In this document: positions 37,059-45,982 of the stretch, piece by piece
Position numbering within the stretch: the first letter of the stretch is position 1
How the letters are laid out: every line of letters begins with the position of its first letter
Assembly (NCBI GenBank): GCA_964003245.1
Contig: CAXFIU010000001.1
Span: forward strand, 1-64,000
Reading direction: 5' to 3'
DNA length: 64,000 nt
DNA from: MGIIb-O2 sp964003245
GTDB lineage: Archaea; Thermoplasmatota; Poseidoniia; Poseidoniales; Thalassarchaeaceae
Translations under genes and position numbers: made by a program
Notes under the pieces: model-generated
What the model was told of the DNA's origin: nothing
The model's input: only the letters and a program-made list of their open reading frames with translations
Database searches by the model: none

Positions 37059-37496
37059 ATGAGCGACAAATGGGATAAAAGATTTCTAGAATTAGCGAAA
37101 CATATCTCTGACTGGTCAAAAGACCCATCTACCAAAGTAGGTTGTATTGTTGTAGGTGAAGATCGTGAAATTAGATCTACAGGATTCAATGGTTTTCCTA
37201 GAGGTATAGAAGATAAAACCGAGAGATTAGAAGATCGTGAACAGAAGTATCCTATGATTTGTCACGCTGAAGAGAATGCTATAATGCACGCTGCAAGAAT
37301 TGGTATTTCATTGAAAGGTACTACGGCGTATGTAACTTGGCCGCCTTGTTCTAGATGTACCAGGTCTCTTATTCAAGCAGGAGTAAGAGAGGTAATTTAT
37401 CCTAAAGATCTAGAGATTCCAGAAAGATGGCAAAAAGATTTTGATATTGCATCCGGCATGATGCATGAAGCTGGAATAATCGTTAGAACTGCATAA
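37059..37496 (+). CDS. dCMP deaminase family protein
   Basis: 145-residue zinc-dependent deaminase, expected to turn dCMP into dUMP for dTMP synthesis. Zinc and catalytic residues are His69, Glu71 ('CHAEENAIMHAAR') and Cys97, Cys100 ('WPPCSRCTRSL'). The N-terminal 'MSDKWDKRFLELAKHISDWS' with 'STKVGCIVV' and 'FNGFPRG' is typical of ComEB-like dCMP deaminases. I use ATG 37059, which follows AGGAGAT, not the upstream in-frame start, which overlaps the preceding gene. Confidence 0.92.
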   Translation: MSDKWDKRFLELAKHISDWSKDPSTKVGCIVVGEDREIRSTGFNGFPRGIEDKTERLEDREQKYPMICHAEENAIMHAARIGISLKGTTAYVTWPPCSRCTRSLIQAGVREVIYPKDLEIPERWQKDFDIASGMMHEAGIIVRTA

Positions 37497-37504
37497 TTCA
37501 GAGA

Positions 37505-39325
37505 TTAGAAGTCTCCACCGCCGCCGCCGCCACCGCCGCTGCCACCGCTATCAAATCCGCCGCCGCCGCCGCCGCCGCCACCGCCACCGCTGCTACTTGC
37601 TCTCTCAGAACTGGTACTTCCTGAACTGGATCTGAAACTTACTCTTCTACTACTCATGACCCTGTAACTCCAATTGTAATGATCGTAATGATCCATTTGA
37701 TGATTATCTCCCATAGTTGTAAAAGATTTTGAGTGCATAATTGGTATTCCTAGAATTAGGCTCATTTCCTTTTTCATATCTCCCTGTGGAAATAGTAGCA
37801 ATCGAAGAAGTACAATAAAAGGGCTTAAGAATGCTAAAACAAAAATAGAACCTCCAATACCAAACAAGAAATTACCAAATGTTATTTTTGATGCTTCCAT
37901 TCCCCAAGAAGATTCGTCAAATCCTATCAATAAAGTTACAATTATGGGTATAGTAAGTATCAATAAAATTACAGAAAAATAGTCTGATATGTTAGTTCTT
38001 AGTTGGTATACCTCATTTATCATTCTCAATTCATTATCATATTTCTCTAGACTGATTTCCACATCAGATTCAGACAACCTATCGTCCAATCTTCTAAAGG
38101 ACTTGATTTCAGAATCACTCATCCCACTAAATTTCCCATTCCAGTTTTTCCTTATCGATGAGTCCTCTGCAAGATTACTCATTATTGCTCTGTTAATCAA
38201 GGCTATATTTTCAAATGCCATATCTTTTTTCTTTCGAAACTCAATCTTTTTCGGAATTGTCCTAGCAAACATACCAATAGATAATAAAATCAATAATGGC
38301 AATAATAAAATTATGTATAGATTAATTTCTATCCATTCCTCCATATTGAAGCCATCATCCAGAATTGCTTTTTCAGAATAATCTACAATCTCATGCAATA
38401 AAAAATCATCAACTTCTCCTCCGTTGAATTCTAATTCTTCGTAAATTTCCCATTCTTTATCGTACATGTAATTTATCCAACCACTATTATATTCTGCCCC
38501 CATTGTAGTATAAACTCCCCAGTAAGACCAGCCTCCTTCAGACTCGATTAACCATAAAATATCGCATTCATTCAAATCATAATTCTGAAAAGCTCCATAT
38601 GCATACTGATATGGGCCAATAAAAGAGGCATTTTTTCCGCTTAGACCGTCTATAGTAACAATTAATATAGAGCAGTTTGTATTCTTTTCAATATCATTTA
38701 TTCTCAAATTAATATCGTTTTCATCCACATCAACAATTAATCCAGCTTCATCAATAATCCAGTTAGGTGATGAATCATCAGCAATCTTATTCCATTCAGG
38801 ATATGTAACATCTCCCTGGTTGACTATTTGTTCCATCCCTTCAACCGCAGCAAGTAAACCATCGAACCATCTATCCTCGCTAAGAAACGGTCTCACTCCA
38901 TAATCAAAGACCTCCTGGACGTACGAATCCCAACCTTCGTTAGAATACCCACCTCCTAATTCAGTCCAAAATTGTCTGTCTTGTTCTGACATGAATATCA
39001 GTATTGCTTTATTCTGATTTTTGTCATCATTTATTCCGTATTCATCGAATGCAAATCTAGCATAATCCCATTTTTCCCAACCATCTGCATTATGTTCTTC
39101 ATAACTTTCTATTGTTAGAACTACAATCGGTTTTCCTGTTTCAAGATATATCTCATTGGATTTGTTATTCAGTATATTAAACTCAGAATCTGACAAAACC
39201 TCTGCTGAATCAATAACCCAGACTCCTTCTTCTTCAGGAAGAGGAGGGACGTCTGCTGCTTGAACATTAATAGATAAAAAAATACTAATTAATAGTGCAA
39301 TGACAATTAGCCTGAGTTTCTTCAT
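37505..39325 (-). CDS. TPM-domain membrane protein with polyglycine C-terminus
   Basis: About 606 residues. A signal peptide ('MKKLRLIVIALLISIFLS', cleavage after 'VQA') is followed by a TPM (TLP18.3/Psb32/MOLO-1) domain, 'WVIDSAEVLSDSEFNILNNK' and 'KNQNKAILIFMSEQDRQFWTELGGGY'. A second, weaker copy may cover residues about 185-330. Two membrane regions follow (about 336-357 and 455-520), and the tail is Ser- then Gly-rich, ending 'GGSGGGGGGGGDF'. Glycine-rich tails are common in YgcG-type TPM proteins. I use ATG 39325, where the signal peptide begins, over ATG 39346. Function is unknown; an envelope repair or anchoring role is possible. Confidence 0.85.
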   Translation of the reverse strand: MKKLRLIVIALLISIFLSINVQAADVPPLPEEEGVWVIDSAEVLSDSEFNILNNKSNEIYLETGKPIVVLTIESYEEHNADGWEKWDYARFAFDEYGINDDKNQNKAILIFMSEQDRQFWTELGGGYSNEGWDSYVQEVFDYGVRPFLSEDRWFDGLLAAVEGMEQIVNQGDVTYPEWNKIADDSSPNWIIDEAGLIVDVDENDINLRINDIEKNTNCSILIVTIDGLSGKNASFIGPYQYAYGAFQNYDLNECDILWLIESEGGWSYWGVYTTMGAEYNSGWINYMYDKEWEIYEELEFNGGEVDDFLLHEIVDYSEKAILDDGFNMEEWIEINLYIILLLPLLILLSIGMFARTIPKKIEFRKKKDMAFENIALINRAIMSNLAEDSSIRKNWNGKFSGMSDSEIKSFRRLDDRLSESDVEISLEKYDNELRMINEVYQLRTNISDYFSVILLILTIPIIVTLLIGFDESSWGMEASKITFGNFLFGIGGSIFVLAFLSPFIVLLRLLLFPQGDMKKEMSLILGIPIMHSKSFTTMGDNHQMDHYDHYNWSYRVMSSRRVSFRSSSGSTSSERASSSGGGGGGGGGGGFDSGGSGGGGGGGGDF

Positions 39326-39377
39326 ATCAAAGCCTATGATATTCAACTCATAAACTATTTTCCGTCATTAAAATTAC

Positions 39378-39920
39378 TTATTCGATTTTCTGAAAGAATT
39401 CTTCCAAGTCATCAATTAATTCCTCTTCCGTACCATCATTTAGAATTACTATATCTGCTAATTCTGCAGTTGCGTTTAGAGCCTGCCCTGCATCATCTTT
39501 AGCTACAGCCTCTGCCTTTTCTTGCTCCATAAAAGTCTCTTTGTCTAAGGGATCACCAGCTCTTGCCCGACTTTGCAGTCTCTCCCATCTTGTTTCTGTA
39601 TTTGCTCTAATTTCTATTAAGATAAAATCATCTCTTTTCCTCAAAGCCTCAACTTCCCCTGGGGTCCTAATTGAATCAACAACAGCATCCTTTCCATCCA
39701 GAATCTCTAGTAACATTTCTGCTAATATTCCAGCGCCCCCTTTTCTTCTAAGTTCTCTCCCTCCTTCAATCAAAGCGTCTCTTGTGGGCTCAATATTTTG
39801 TTCTGCAAGCCATGCTCTAATTGAATCAGAACAAGAAGAAGTTTCCAATCCTTTATTTGAAAACCAGTTTACAACCGTCGACTTTCCGGACGCATTTCTC
39901 CCAGTCAAACCAATGAGCAT
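39378..39920 (-). CDS. P-loop nucleotide kinase (UPF0200/dephospho-CoA-kinase-like)
   Basis: 180 residues. Walker A is 'GLTGRNASGKST' at residues 4-15, followed by 'VNWFSNKGLETSSCSDSIR', which resembles the nucleoside kinase and dephospho-CoA kinase fold. 'DAVVDSIRTPGEVEALRK' and 'RWERLQSRARAGDPLDKETF' match the archaeal UPF0200 group, whose substrate is not established. It begins at ATG 39920, 40 bases from lhr, on the same strand. A nucleotide kinase role fits the dCMP deaminase nearby, but that link is only proximity. Confidence 0.8.
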   Translation of the reverse strand: MLIGLTGRNASGKSTVVNWFSNKGLETSSCSDSIRAWLAEQNIEPTRDALIEGGRELRRKGGAGILAEMLLEILDGKDAVVDSIRTPGEVEALRKRDDFILIEIRANTETRWERLQSRARAGDPLDKETFMEQEKAEAVAKDDAGQALNATAELADIVILNDGTEEELIDDLEEFFQKIE

Positions 39921-39962
39921 GTCAGTACGCTGTGAAAGGATGGAAATAGTGATTGCCTTTTT

Positions 39963-42953
39963 TCAACTCCAATATCTACGAGTTGAAGCATATTTTAATT
40001 CAGCATTATGTATAGAACGTAGCAACCTTACCTTCTCTCCAGGAACATGACCTCTGAGAATTCTTGTGGCAGTTTCTTCCGCAATTCCTCTCCCCATCAT
40101 ACAAATTATTGCATCTTTACCATGAGTACGTATTAACTCTGCATTCTTAGTCATTTTATCAGAAATCTTTGGGTCTTTACTTTCGACCCAACCAGATAAC
40201 ATATCTTCCATTCTTTCTGGCGAACATGCTTGCATAGTCCCCGAACAATTAGAGCATGGTTCAACTCTTTCAGTAAATCTTGCGACTCTCTTTCTTGTTC
40301 TATTCTTACAATTCAGACAAATCAATACGGCTCTTTCGTTTACTAATCTAACTTCTAAATGATCTCTAAGTTCTTTATCTGACCAAGAAGGAAGTAACAA
40401 GTCTTTTTCACTCTTTTTTGATTGTCCTAGCGGCCCTGGAGGAGTTTCTAATAATCTTATATCTCCATTTTGAATTTCAGTTAATAAGTCGACAGTTGCT
40501 TCTATATCCATTCTTTCATGGAATAACTTACTTAGAGCCTCTTCTATTACTGGTGTTCCTTTCCATCTCCTCATTAGACCCTGAAGATTTACTTTGCGAG
40601 GGTCAACTCCTTTTTGCAAAATCCCCATTCTTCTTGCGACTTGTACAACTCTCCATCTTACAGCTCTTCCATTTGGTATCGTCATTCGCATTAGAGAAGG
40701 TATTGCTGCTGGAGGAGTTTCTTGTAACCATCCAATAATATCTGCAGAACTTGTACCTGGAATTTGAATAGATATTCGATAAGGGTCGATTAAGGTTCTA
40801 CCCATTTTCCCTTCTTTTAATGAACCAAATGCTTGAATTAGATATGCTAATGTTTCATTAATTTTAGATCCAGCACATGTGTTTAGAATAATTGTTTTTT
40901 GCCTTTCTTCTATTGTTATGGTTCTTTCATCAGGCAATACTCCAGTAGCCTCAATATGTTCTGCAACTGTACTAATTAATACATCTCTTGCACTAGGAGA
41001 TAGCGGATATTCTTCAAAAGGAATTACAGAATTGTCATCTTCAATTGCCCCAATAGTTATTCCAACAGACCTTCTTAGTTGCCCAACTTCTCTAGCTACT
41101 TCTTTGGGTACAGGAGGTAATTCTCCAGACCATACTGGTGCTTCTCCAGTTTCTTTTATTGGAGCAACTAGAAGCTCTTCTTGTTCTGGATCCGCATCAA
41201 CAATTTGCCAAGTTCTTCCTGCCATAACAAATCTTCTTGCTCTTCCGAGTGAATCATCACTAGCATCATTGTTAAGAGATAAAACAAACGCCTCATCTAC
41301 AGAACCAAGAATGGACCTACTTACCGCATCTCTAACTCTATAAGAAATTTCATCAGGAATCATAGAGATATGGTCTGTTCTAGATTTAGATGCTTTTCCA
41401 GATGGAGAAAACCAACCTTTTTCTAAACTCGGGGGGAGTTCTTTTACCATTGCTTTCCTCCATCTTATTTTATCCGATTCTTTTTGCTCCTCGTCCCAAG
41501 GAGGCCTTTTCTCAGGGATATTCTGATTGCTTTTCTTCGCTAACTCTTCCCAAAGTCTCGCTGGCCATTTTGTTACATCTGAATCCTCAGGGGTTTCAAT
41601 AAGTCTGATTAACCAACGATCATTTAGAACTCTCAATATATTGATACTTTTTTCATAATTCCATTCTCTGAATATTGAGCAATTTTCTATTATCTCATTA
41701 GCTTTCTGAAGTGGAACTAATCCTCTCTCTATACCTAATTGAATAAACTGGTTAGCGGCCACAATTCCTGGATCTGTTTGCCACTCTACTCCTTCAAGCT
41801 CCGACGACATCGCTCTTCTTGATATTACTGCACATTCGGAAATCTCATCTAATTCCCATGCTAGAATTTCTCCTCTTCCTGTACCTCCTAGATGATGCTC
41901 TGCTCTCCCCATTCTTTGCAATAACCTATCTACCGCTCTTGGAGATTGTAATTGATGAACTTTCTTAATTGATCCAATATCAATCCCTAACTCTAAACTA
42001 CTAGTACAAATAATCCCGTGTAAATCCCCACTCCTTAATTTGTCTTCCATTTCTTTCCTAGTTTCAGAAGCAAGACTTCCATGATGCACTCCAATTTTAA
42101 TTTCTGGTGCTATAGATGTTAATCTTTGAGATACAGTTTCAGCAGCAGATCTTGAATTAACAAATACTAGAGATGGATAATCATCTCTTAATGAGTTAGC
42201 AAGTCTCCTAAAAGCAGCAACGGAATTGGGAGATACTGACCATTTTACTGATATAATCTCATCTTCAGGAGAAGGGATTTCTTTATGCACTAAAACATCT
42301 GTAAATCTTGGAGAAGGGCCTAGTATAGGTTGCGCATTATTAGCCATGTAATTAGCAACCTCGTTGGGATTTCCAACAGTTGCTGAAAGACCAATCCGTT
42401 GTATATCATTGGGATTAATATCTGCGATACGTTCGAGTCCAACCATTAACTGCGAACCTCTTTCACTTCCAGCCAAATCATGTATTTCATCTAGAATTAT
42501 GACTTTAACACCTGAAAGATGTTTTCTTAATCTACTTCCGAGCATCATTATTTGTGTAGTTTCTGGTGTAGTAACTAATAAATTTGGAGGATTTTTTGAT
42601 TGCCTTGTTCTCTCTTTTTGAGTAGTATCTCCATGCCTTAAACCAACAGTTAATCCAAGAGGTTCCAACATTGTGGACAATCTTCTATCAATATCTCTGT
42701 TTAATGCCCTTAGTGGAGTAATATATAGAATTGACAAACCTTCCCAATTTTCATTAATCGCTCTTGAAATTACTGGTAATATTGCGGCTTCGGTTTTGCC
42801 ACTTCCTGTTGGTGCAACTAATAGCCTATTTTCTCCTGCACATAAATCAATAATTGCTTCTTCTTGAATAGGTGTCAGATTCCAACCCAATTTGGATATT
42901 AATCCTCTAACTTTCGGGTGCAGAATTTCTATTGCTGCCCCTTCCATACCCAT
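39963..42953 (-). CDS. lhr: Lhr-type superfamily 2 helicase with C-terminal zinc site
   Basis: 996 residues. RecA-like domain 1 has 'LLVAPTGSGKTEAAILP' (Walker A), 'TPLRALNRDI', 'LLVTTPETTQIML'-like sequence, 'VIILDEIHDLAGSERGSQL' (DEIH box) and 'IGLSATVGNP'. Domain 2 has 'LVFVNSRSAAE', 'GVHHGSLASETR', 'IICTSSLELGIDIG' and 'QRMGRAEHHLGG'. The following winged-helix and DUF1998/Lhr core regions fill the rest. A C-terminal C-x2-C...C-x2-C pair ('CLNCKNRT', 'CSNCSG') suggests a zinc ribbon. Lhr proteins unwind DNA or RNA 3'-5' in repair or RNA processing. ATG 42953 or ATG 42947 is the start. Confidence 0.94.
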   Translation of the reverse strand: MGMEGAAIEILHPKVRGLISKLGWNLTPIQEEAIIDLCAGENRLLVAPTGSGKTEAAILPVISRAINENWEGLSILYITPLRALNRDIDRRLSTMLEPLGLTVGLRHGDTTQKERTRQSKNPPNLLVTTPETTQIMMLGSRLRKHLSGVKVIILDEIHDLAGSERGSQLMVGLERIADINPNDIQRIGLSATVGNPNEVANYMANNAQPILGPSPRFTDVLVHKEIPSPEDEIISVKWSVSPNSVAAFRRLANSLRDDYPSLVFVNSRSAAETVSQRLTSIAPEIKIGVHHGSLASETRKEMEDKLRSGDLHGIICTSSLELGIDIGSIKKVHQLQSPRAVDRLLQRMGRAEHHLGGTGRGEILAWELDEISECAVISRRAMSSELEGVEWQTDPGIVAANQFIQLGIERGLVPLQKANEIIENCSIFREWNYEKSINILRVLNDRWLIRLIETPEDSDVTKWPARLWEELAKKSNQNIPEKRPPWDEEQKESDKIRWRKAMVKELPPSLEKGWFSPSGKASKSRTDHISMIPDEISYRVRDAVSRSILGSVDEAFVLSLNNDASDDSLGRARRFVMAGRTWQIVDADPEQEELLVAPIKETGEAPVWSGELPPVPKEVAREVGQLRRSVGITIGAIEDDNSVIPFEEYPLSPSARDVLISTVAEHIEATGVLPDERTITIEERQKTIILNTCAGSKINETLAYLIQAFGSLKEGKMGRTLIDPYRISIQIPGTSSADIIGWLQETPPAAIPSLMRMTIPNGRAVRWRVVQVARRMGILQKGVDPRKVNLQGLMRRWKGTPVIEEALSKLFHERMDIEATVDLLTEIQNGDIRLLETPPGPLGQSKKSEKDLLLPSWSDKELRDHLEVRLVNERAVLICLNCKNRTRKRVARFTERVEPCSNCSGTMQACSPERMEDMLSGWVESKDPKISDKMTKNAELIRTHGKDAIICMMGRGIAEETATRILRGHVPGEKVRLLRSIHNAELKYASTRRYWS

Positions 42954-43012
42954 ATCGACAACGTTCTATCTAGAAAACCCAACGAATTAGGAATCAACTT
43001 TAATTATACAAT

Positions 43013-44197
43013 TTATGGATGTGGAGGTATTTCATCATTCCAATTTTCCATCTTGTTTAATGTGATTGTTACATTTGTTATTTCCCCATCTTCCCAATAA
43101 TCAACGGCTACAAATGTAGGTCTTCTATCCATAATTTCCCAACATTCTATAGTACGATTTAGTAAAAAATCATACTCATTTATCTCATGAGCCTTGTAAG
43201 GATCTGCAGTGCCAAATATACTACTCAACCAATGGCTTAGATGCCAAACAGGTTGATTTGAATCTCCTCTCCCCAATTCGCATGTCATTTCCTCTTTATC
43301 TTGTTGACCATATGGAGTATCCCAACTGTGCTTCCATGCGGGATGGAAATACGGATAACTCTCATTGTAATCATTCTGAACATATATCACCACATCCTTT
43401 TTTTGTAGAATCATGTCTCCTATTGAAGGCCAAGGTTCTCCTAATTGATGAATAAATACTCTTTCTAAAATTCCAGTTTGATTAAATAAAAACTCTAGAT
43501 GATCCGCAGGAACATAGTTTTCAACTAGTATTGATACAACCTCTCCACATACAAATGAACAATTCTCATCAGTTAAATTCATTTGTGAATTTAGAAGAGA
43601 TAACCACTCAAATGCATCTACTTCAGAATACGCACATGGGTGCGGAAACTGACCAGGAGAACCATGACAGAATCTTACATCTTCTGCCTCAGTTTCATCA
43701 TTACTTAGATGATGTGCATCCACCATAAATGCTCTAATTCCTCCATCCCATTGAGCTTGAAGTCCAGTATAGTGATTAGTCCCAAGAATTACACCATCTT
43801 CTGATGTAGCAAAAGCATTGTGTGTCTCAGGAAATGTAAAATTATCATAGTTTCTTAAACAGTATTTTGACAATCCATGGCAAATAATCGTATCATTCTG
43901 ATCTAGTGGGTCAAGACCTCTTTCTGATTCCCAGTCATTCGGCAAGTCATCTCCATCTATATCTTCATCCAAAGTGTCGCAGATTGTATCGCCATCTAGG
44001 TCATTAGGCATTTCTTCAGAATTATCGGGATTACTATTACAATCAATTTCAATTAGATTTTCCCATCCGTCTCCATCTCTATCTAAATCTTCACTATCTT
44101 CTATACCGTCATTATCCATGTCTAGAAACTCATCTCCTATGCAACCTGAAAGGACCAAGCCAACAACAATCAGAATCACTATCCAACGCTTTCCCAT
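43013..44197 (-). CDS. Lipoprotein with calcium-type repeats and PI-PLC-like domain
   Basis: About 394 residues. I start at ATG 44197, giving a lipoprotein signal with lipobox 'VLSGC' near residue 18. Then come Asp-rich thrombospondin type 3-like repeats ('DMDNDGIEDSEDLDRDGDGW', 'DLDGDTICDTLDEDIDGDDL'). The following domain, 'TFPETHNAFATSEDG', 'TNHYTGLQAQWDGGIRAFMVDAHH' and 'VRFCHGS', matches the core of phosphatidylinositol-specific phospholipase C X-domain proteins, including the first catalytic His. A phosphodiesterase acting on lipid or glycolipid headgroups is inferred. Archaeal membranes have ether inositol lipids, so the natural substrate is open. Confidence 0.8.
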   Translation of the reverse strand: MGKRWIVILIVVGLVLSGCIGDEFLDMDNDGIEDSEDLDRDGDGWENLIEIDCNSNPDNSEEMPNDLDGDTICDTLDEDIDGDDLPNDWESERGLDPLDQNDTIICHGLSKYCLRNYDNFTFPETHNAFATSEDGVILGTNHYTGLQAQWDGGIRAFMVDAHHLSNDETEAEDVRFCHGSPGQFPHPCAYSEVDAFEWLSLLNSQMNLTDENCSFVCGEVVSILVENYVPADHLEFLFNQTGILERVFIHQLGEPWPSIGDMILQKKDVVIYVQNDYNESYPYFHPAWKHSWDTPYGQQDKEEMTCELGRGDSNQPVWHLSHWLSSIFGTADPYKAHEINEYDFLLNRTIECWEIMDRRPTFVAVDYWEDGEITNVTITLNKMENWNDEIPPHP

Positions 44198-44307
44198 AGT
44201 ATTCCATTGATAGCATAGCACATCAATTAATTGGTATGATTGTGCTTTTGATGTGAACTTGTTAGCGTAAGACACTAAGCCACGAAGCCTTACCCACGAT
44301 TGATATA

Positions 44308-45090
44308 ATGGCTCGTCGAGATGAAAGAAACTTGAGTTTTTTTGGCCGATTATGGGAAAGTCAGAGGGGCCGACATTTCCAAATTGTCAGAAATGTTTCA
44401 ATTTTGTCCGTGGCTCTATTGGTTTGGGGTATAATTTTCCTTTTCGGACTTTCTGGGCCAACTGATCCATCCAAAGAAAATATCGTAGCTTTAAGTTGGA
44501 TAGGTATGTTAATTGGAGCCATTGGTACATTCTATGTCGGCCCTGAGTTCTTCTACTATCTTGAGAAGAAACAGGTTCTCGATGATATTCTATTGTTGGA
44601 TTCACGTGCTGAAGTATTAAGACGTCGGAAAGAAGGTGAAGAAGCAGCAATTATGCTTGGAGAGAAGTACATGGGTATGATGCGAGGATTACTTGAATTA
44701 CATGAAATACCTGTAGGAAAGAATCTGACTAATTCTCCAATAATTAACTCTCATAGCGATGCCAATGTTGAAGGAAATTGGTGGAATAATTCAGACTCAA
44801 CTCTCTCACATAAACTTCCGGGATTAGATCTAATTAGAGAGTTATTTTTCCATAGAATATTAATTTTAATAACATCATTTAGTTTAATTATGTTATTTTG
44901 GAATACTATTTTTGGTATTGCTTCTATGGGTGGTTCTAGAGAGTATACAATCGACCTCACAGAGAGGATTAGCGGCATCTCCTCTTTCCATCATCTTGCT
45001 CCTCACATAGATCCGGTTAGTATTATTTTAATTCTCTTCTTATCTTTCATATTATATCTAACTAGGCCGTATAACTACAAGGAGATTTAG
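44308..45090 (+). CDS. Membrane protein of unknown function upstream of signal peptidase
   Basis: 260 residues. Four membrane helices are likely: about 27-49, 62-83, 183-205 and 235-252. Between them lies a charged helical segment ('LEKKQVLDDILLLDSRAEVLRRRKEGEEAAIMLGEKY', about 84-120) that looks cytosolic and coiled. No family is recognised. The stop is one base before the signal peptidase start (45092), so the two are probably co-translated, and a role with the peptidase or in secretion is possible. No ribosome-binding site precedes ATG 44308, so the transcript may be leaderless or nearly so. Confidence 0.7.
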   Translation: MARRDERNLSFFGRLWESQRGRHFQIVRNVSILSVALLVWGIIFLFGLSGPTDPSKENIVALSWIGMLIGAIGTFYVGPEFFYYLEKKQVLDDILLLDSRAEVLRRRKEGEEAAIMLGEKYMGMMRGLLELHEIPVGKNLTNSPIINSHSDANVEGNWWNNSDSTLSHKLPGLDLIRELFFHRILILITSFSLIMLFWNTIFGIASMGGSREYTIDLTERISGISSFHHLAPHIDPVSIILILFLSFILYLTRPYNYKEI

Positions 45091-45091
45091 T

Positions 45092-45976
45092 ATGGGAAAT
45101 GATTTCAACCTCTATCTTAGAGAGGCATTTCTTGCCATAGGGCTGGTTTTCTTATTGCTTGGGTCAATGTGGTTAGCTACCGGCATGTTCCCTCCAATGG
45201 TTGTTGTTGAATCCGGTTCAATGAAACATAGTGAGGATGGATCTTTAGGAGCAATTGATCCTGGTGATTTGGTATTAATTATGAATCCTGATAGAGTCGA
45301 CATAGTCACATATGTAGAAGCTTCTAATGAAGGAAATGAGAATTTTGGATATGAAATGCATGGCATGTATGGAGACGTAATTATTTATGAAAAAAATGGA
45401 GGTTCTGATACTCCAGTAATTCATAGAGCATTACTCAAAGCAGAAGCAAATTTAACTGAAGACCCAATTGATGACTCATGTTCAGAGGGCGTATTTGATC
45501 ATTTAGAAGAAATATGTATTTTAACATGGGATGTCCCAGGAACTCATTTAGTCAATGTAAATAATATTTCTTTAACATTAGATTATTCTTGCGCACCTCA
45601 TGGAAATCTAACAATCGATAAGTGGGTTCCTGGACATGAAGGATATCTGACAACAGGAGATAATAGAATAACTAATGGATGTACAATTGATCAATTAAGA
45701 GCAACAAGTTCTACAGCCGATGAATCCTACATCCAGAGCCGTGGGTTAAAGGATGAATATGGTAATCCTGTAACTGCTGTAAGAGATGTTTGGGTAGTTG
45801 GTGTTGCATCATCTGAGATTCCATGGGTTGGAGCGATCAAACTCTTCTTTTCAGGAACTTATGATTTTGTATCTCCACAAACTTGGAATTATCTGTTTAC
45901 GTTGATTGCAGCAGTGGTCATAATTCCTATGGTTTATGATATGTTAATATTTAGAGAAAGTGAAGAAGAAGAATAG
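45092..45976 (+). CDS. Signal peptidase I, archaeal/ER type
   Basis: 294-residue membrane peptidase that removes signal peptides from exported proteins. Catalytic residues: Ser43 ('VVESGSMKH'), His111 ('TPVIHRALLK', in place of the bacterial Lys) and Asp190 ('GYLTTGDNRITNG'). The Ser-His-Asp set is that of Sec11. One N-terminal helix (about 12-31) and one C-terminal helix (about 261-284) are seen. A region of about 65 residues between the His and the Asp boxes is larger than in short archaeal homologues and contains Cys pairs. GGAGAT precedes the ATG. Confidence 0.94.
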   Translation: MGNDFNLYLREAFLAIGLVFLLLGSMWLATGMFPPMVVVESGSMKHSEDGSLGAIDPGDLVLIMNPDRVDIVTYVEASNEGNENFGYEMHGMYGDVIIYEKNGGSDTPVIHRALLKAEANLTEDPIDDSCSEGVFDHLEEICILTWDVPGTHLVNVNNISLTLDYSCAPHGNLTIDKWVPGHEGYLTTGDNRITNGCTIDQLRATSSTADESYIQSRGLKDEYGNPVTAVRDVWVVGVASSEIPWVGAIKLFFSGTYDFVSPQTWNYLFTLIAAVVIIPMVYDMLIFRESEEEE

Positions 45977-45982
45977 TATATT

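Noticed and set aside
40879..41343. 154-residue plus-strand open frame inside lhr
   Set aside because: Antisense shadow; Ser/Thr-rich composition from the opposite strand of a helicase gene.
45967..45981. AGAATA-GTA-TATTCT inverted repeat between signal peptidase and site-2 protease stops
   Set aside because: AT-only-like 6-bp arms in an AT-rich genome; partly in coding sequence; likely chance, weak as a terminator.
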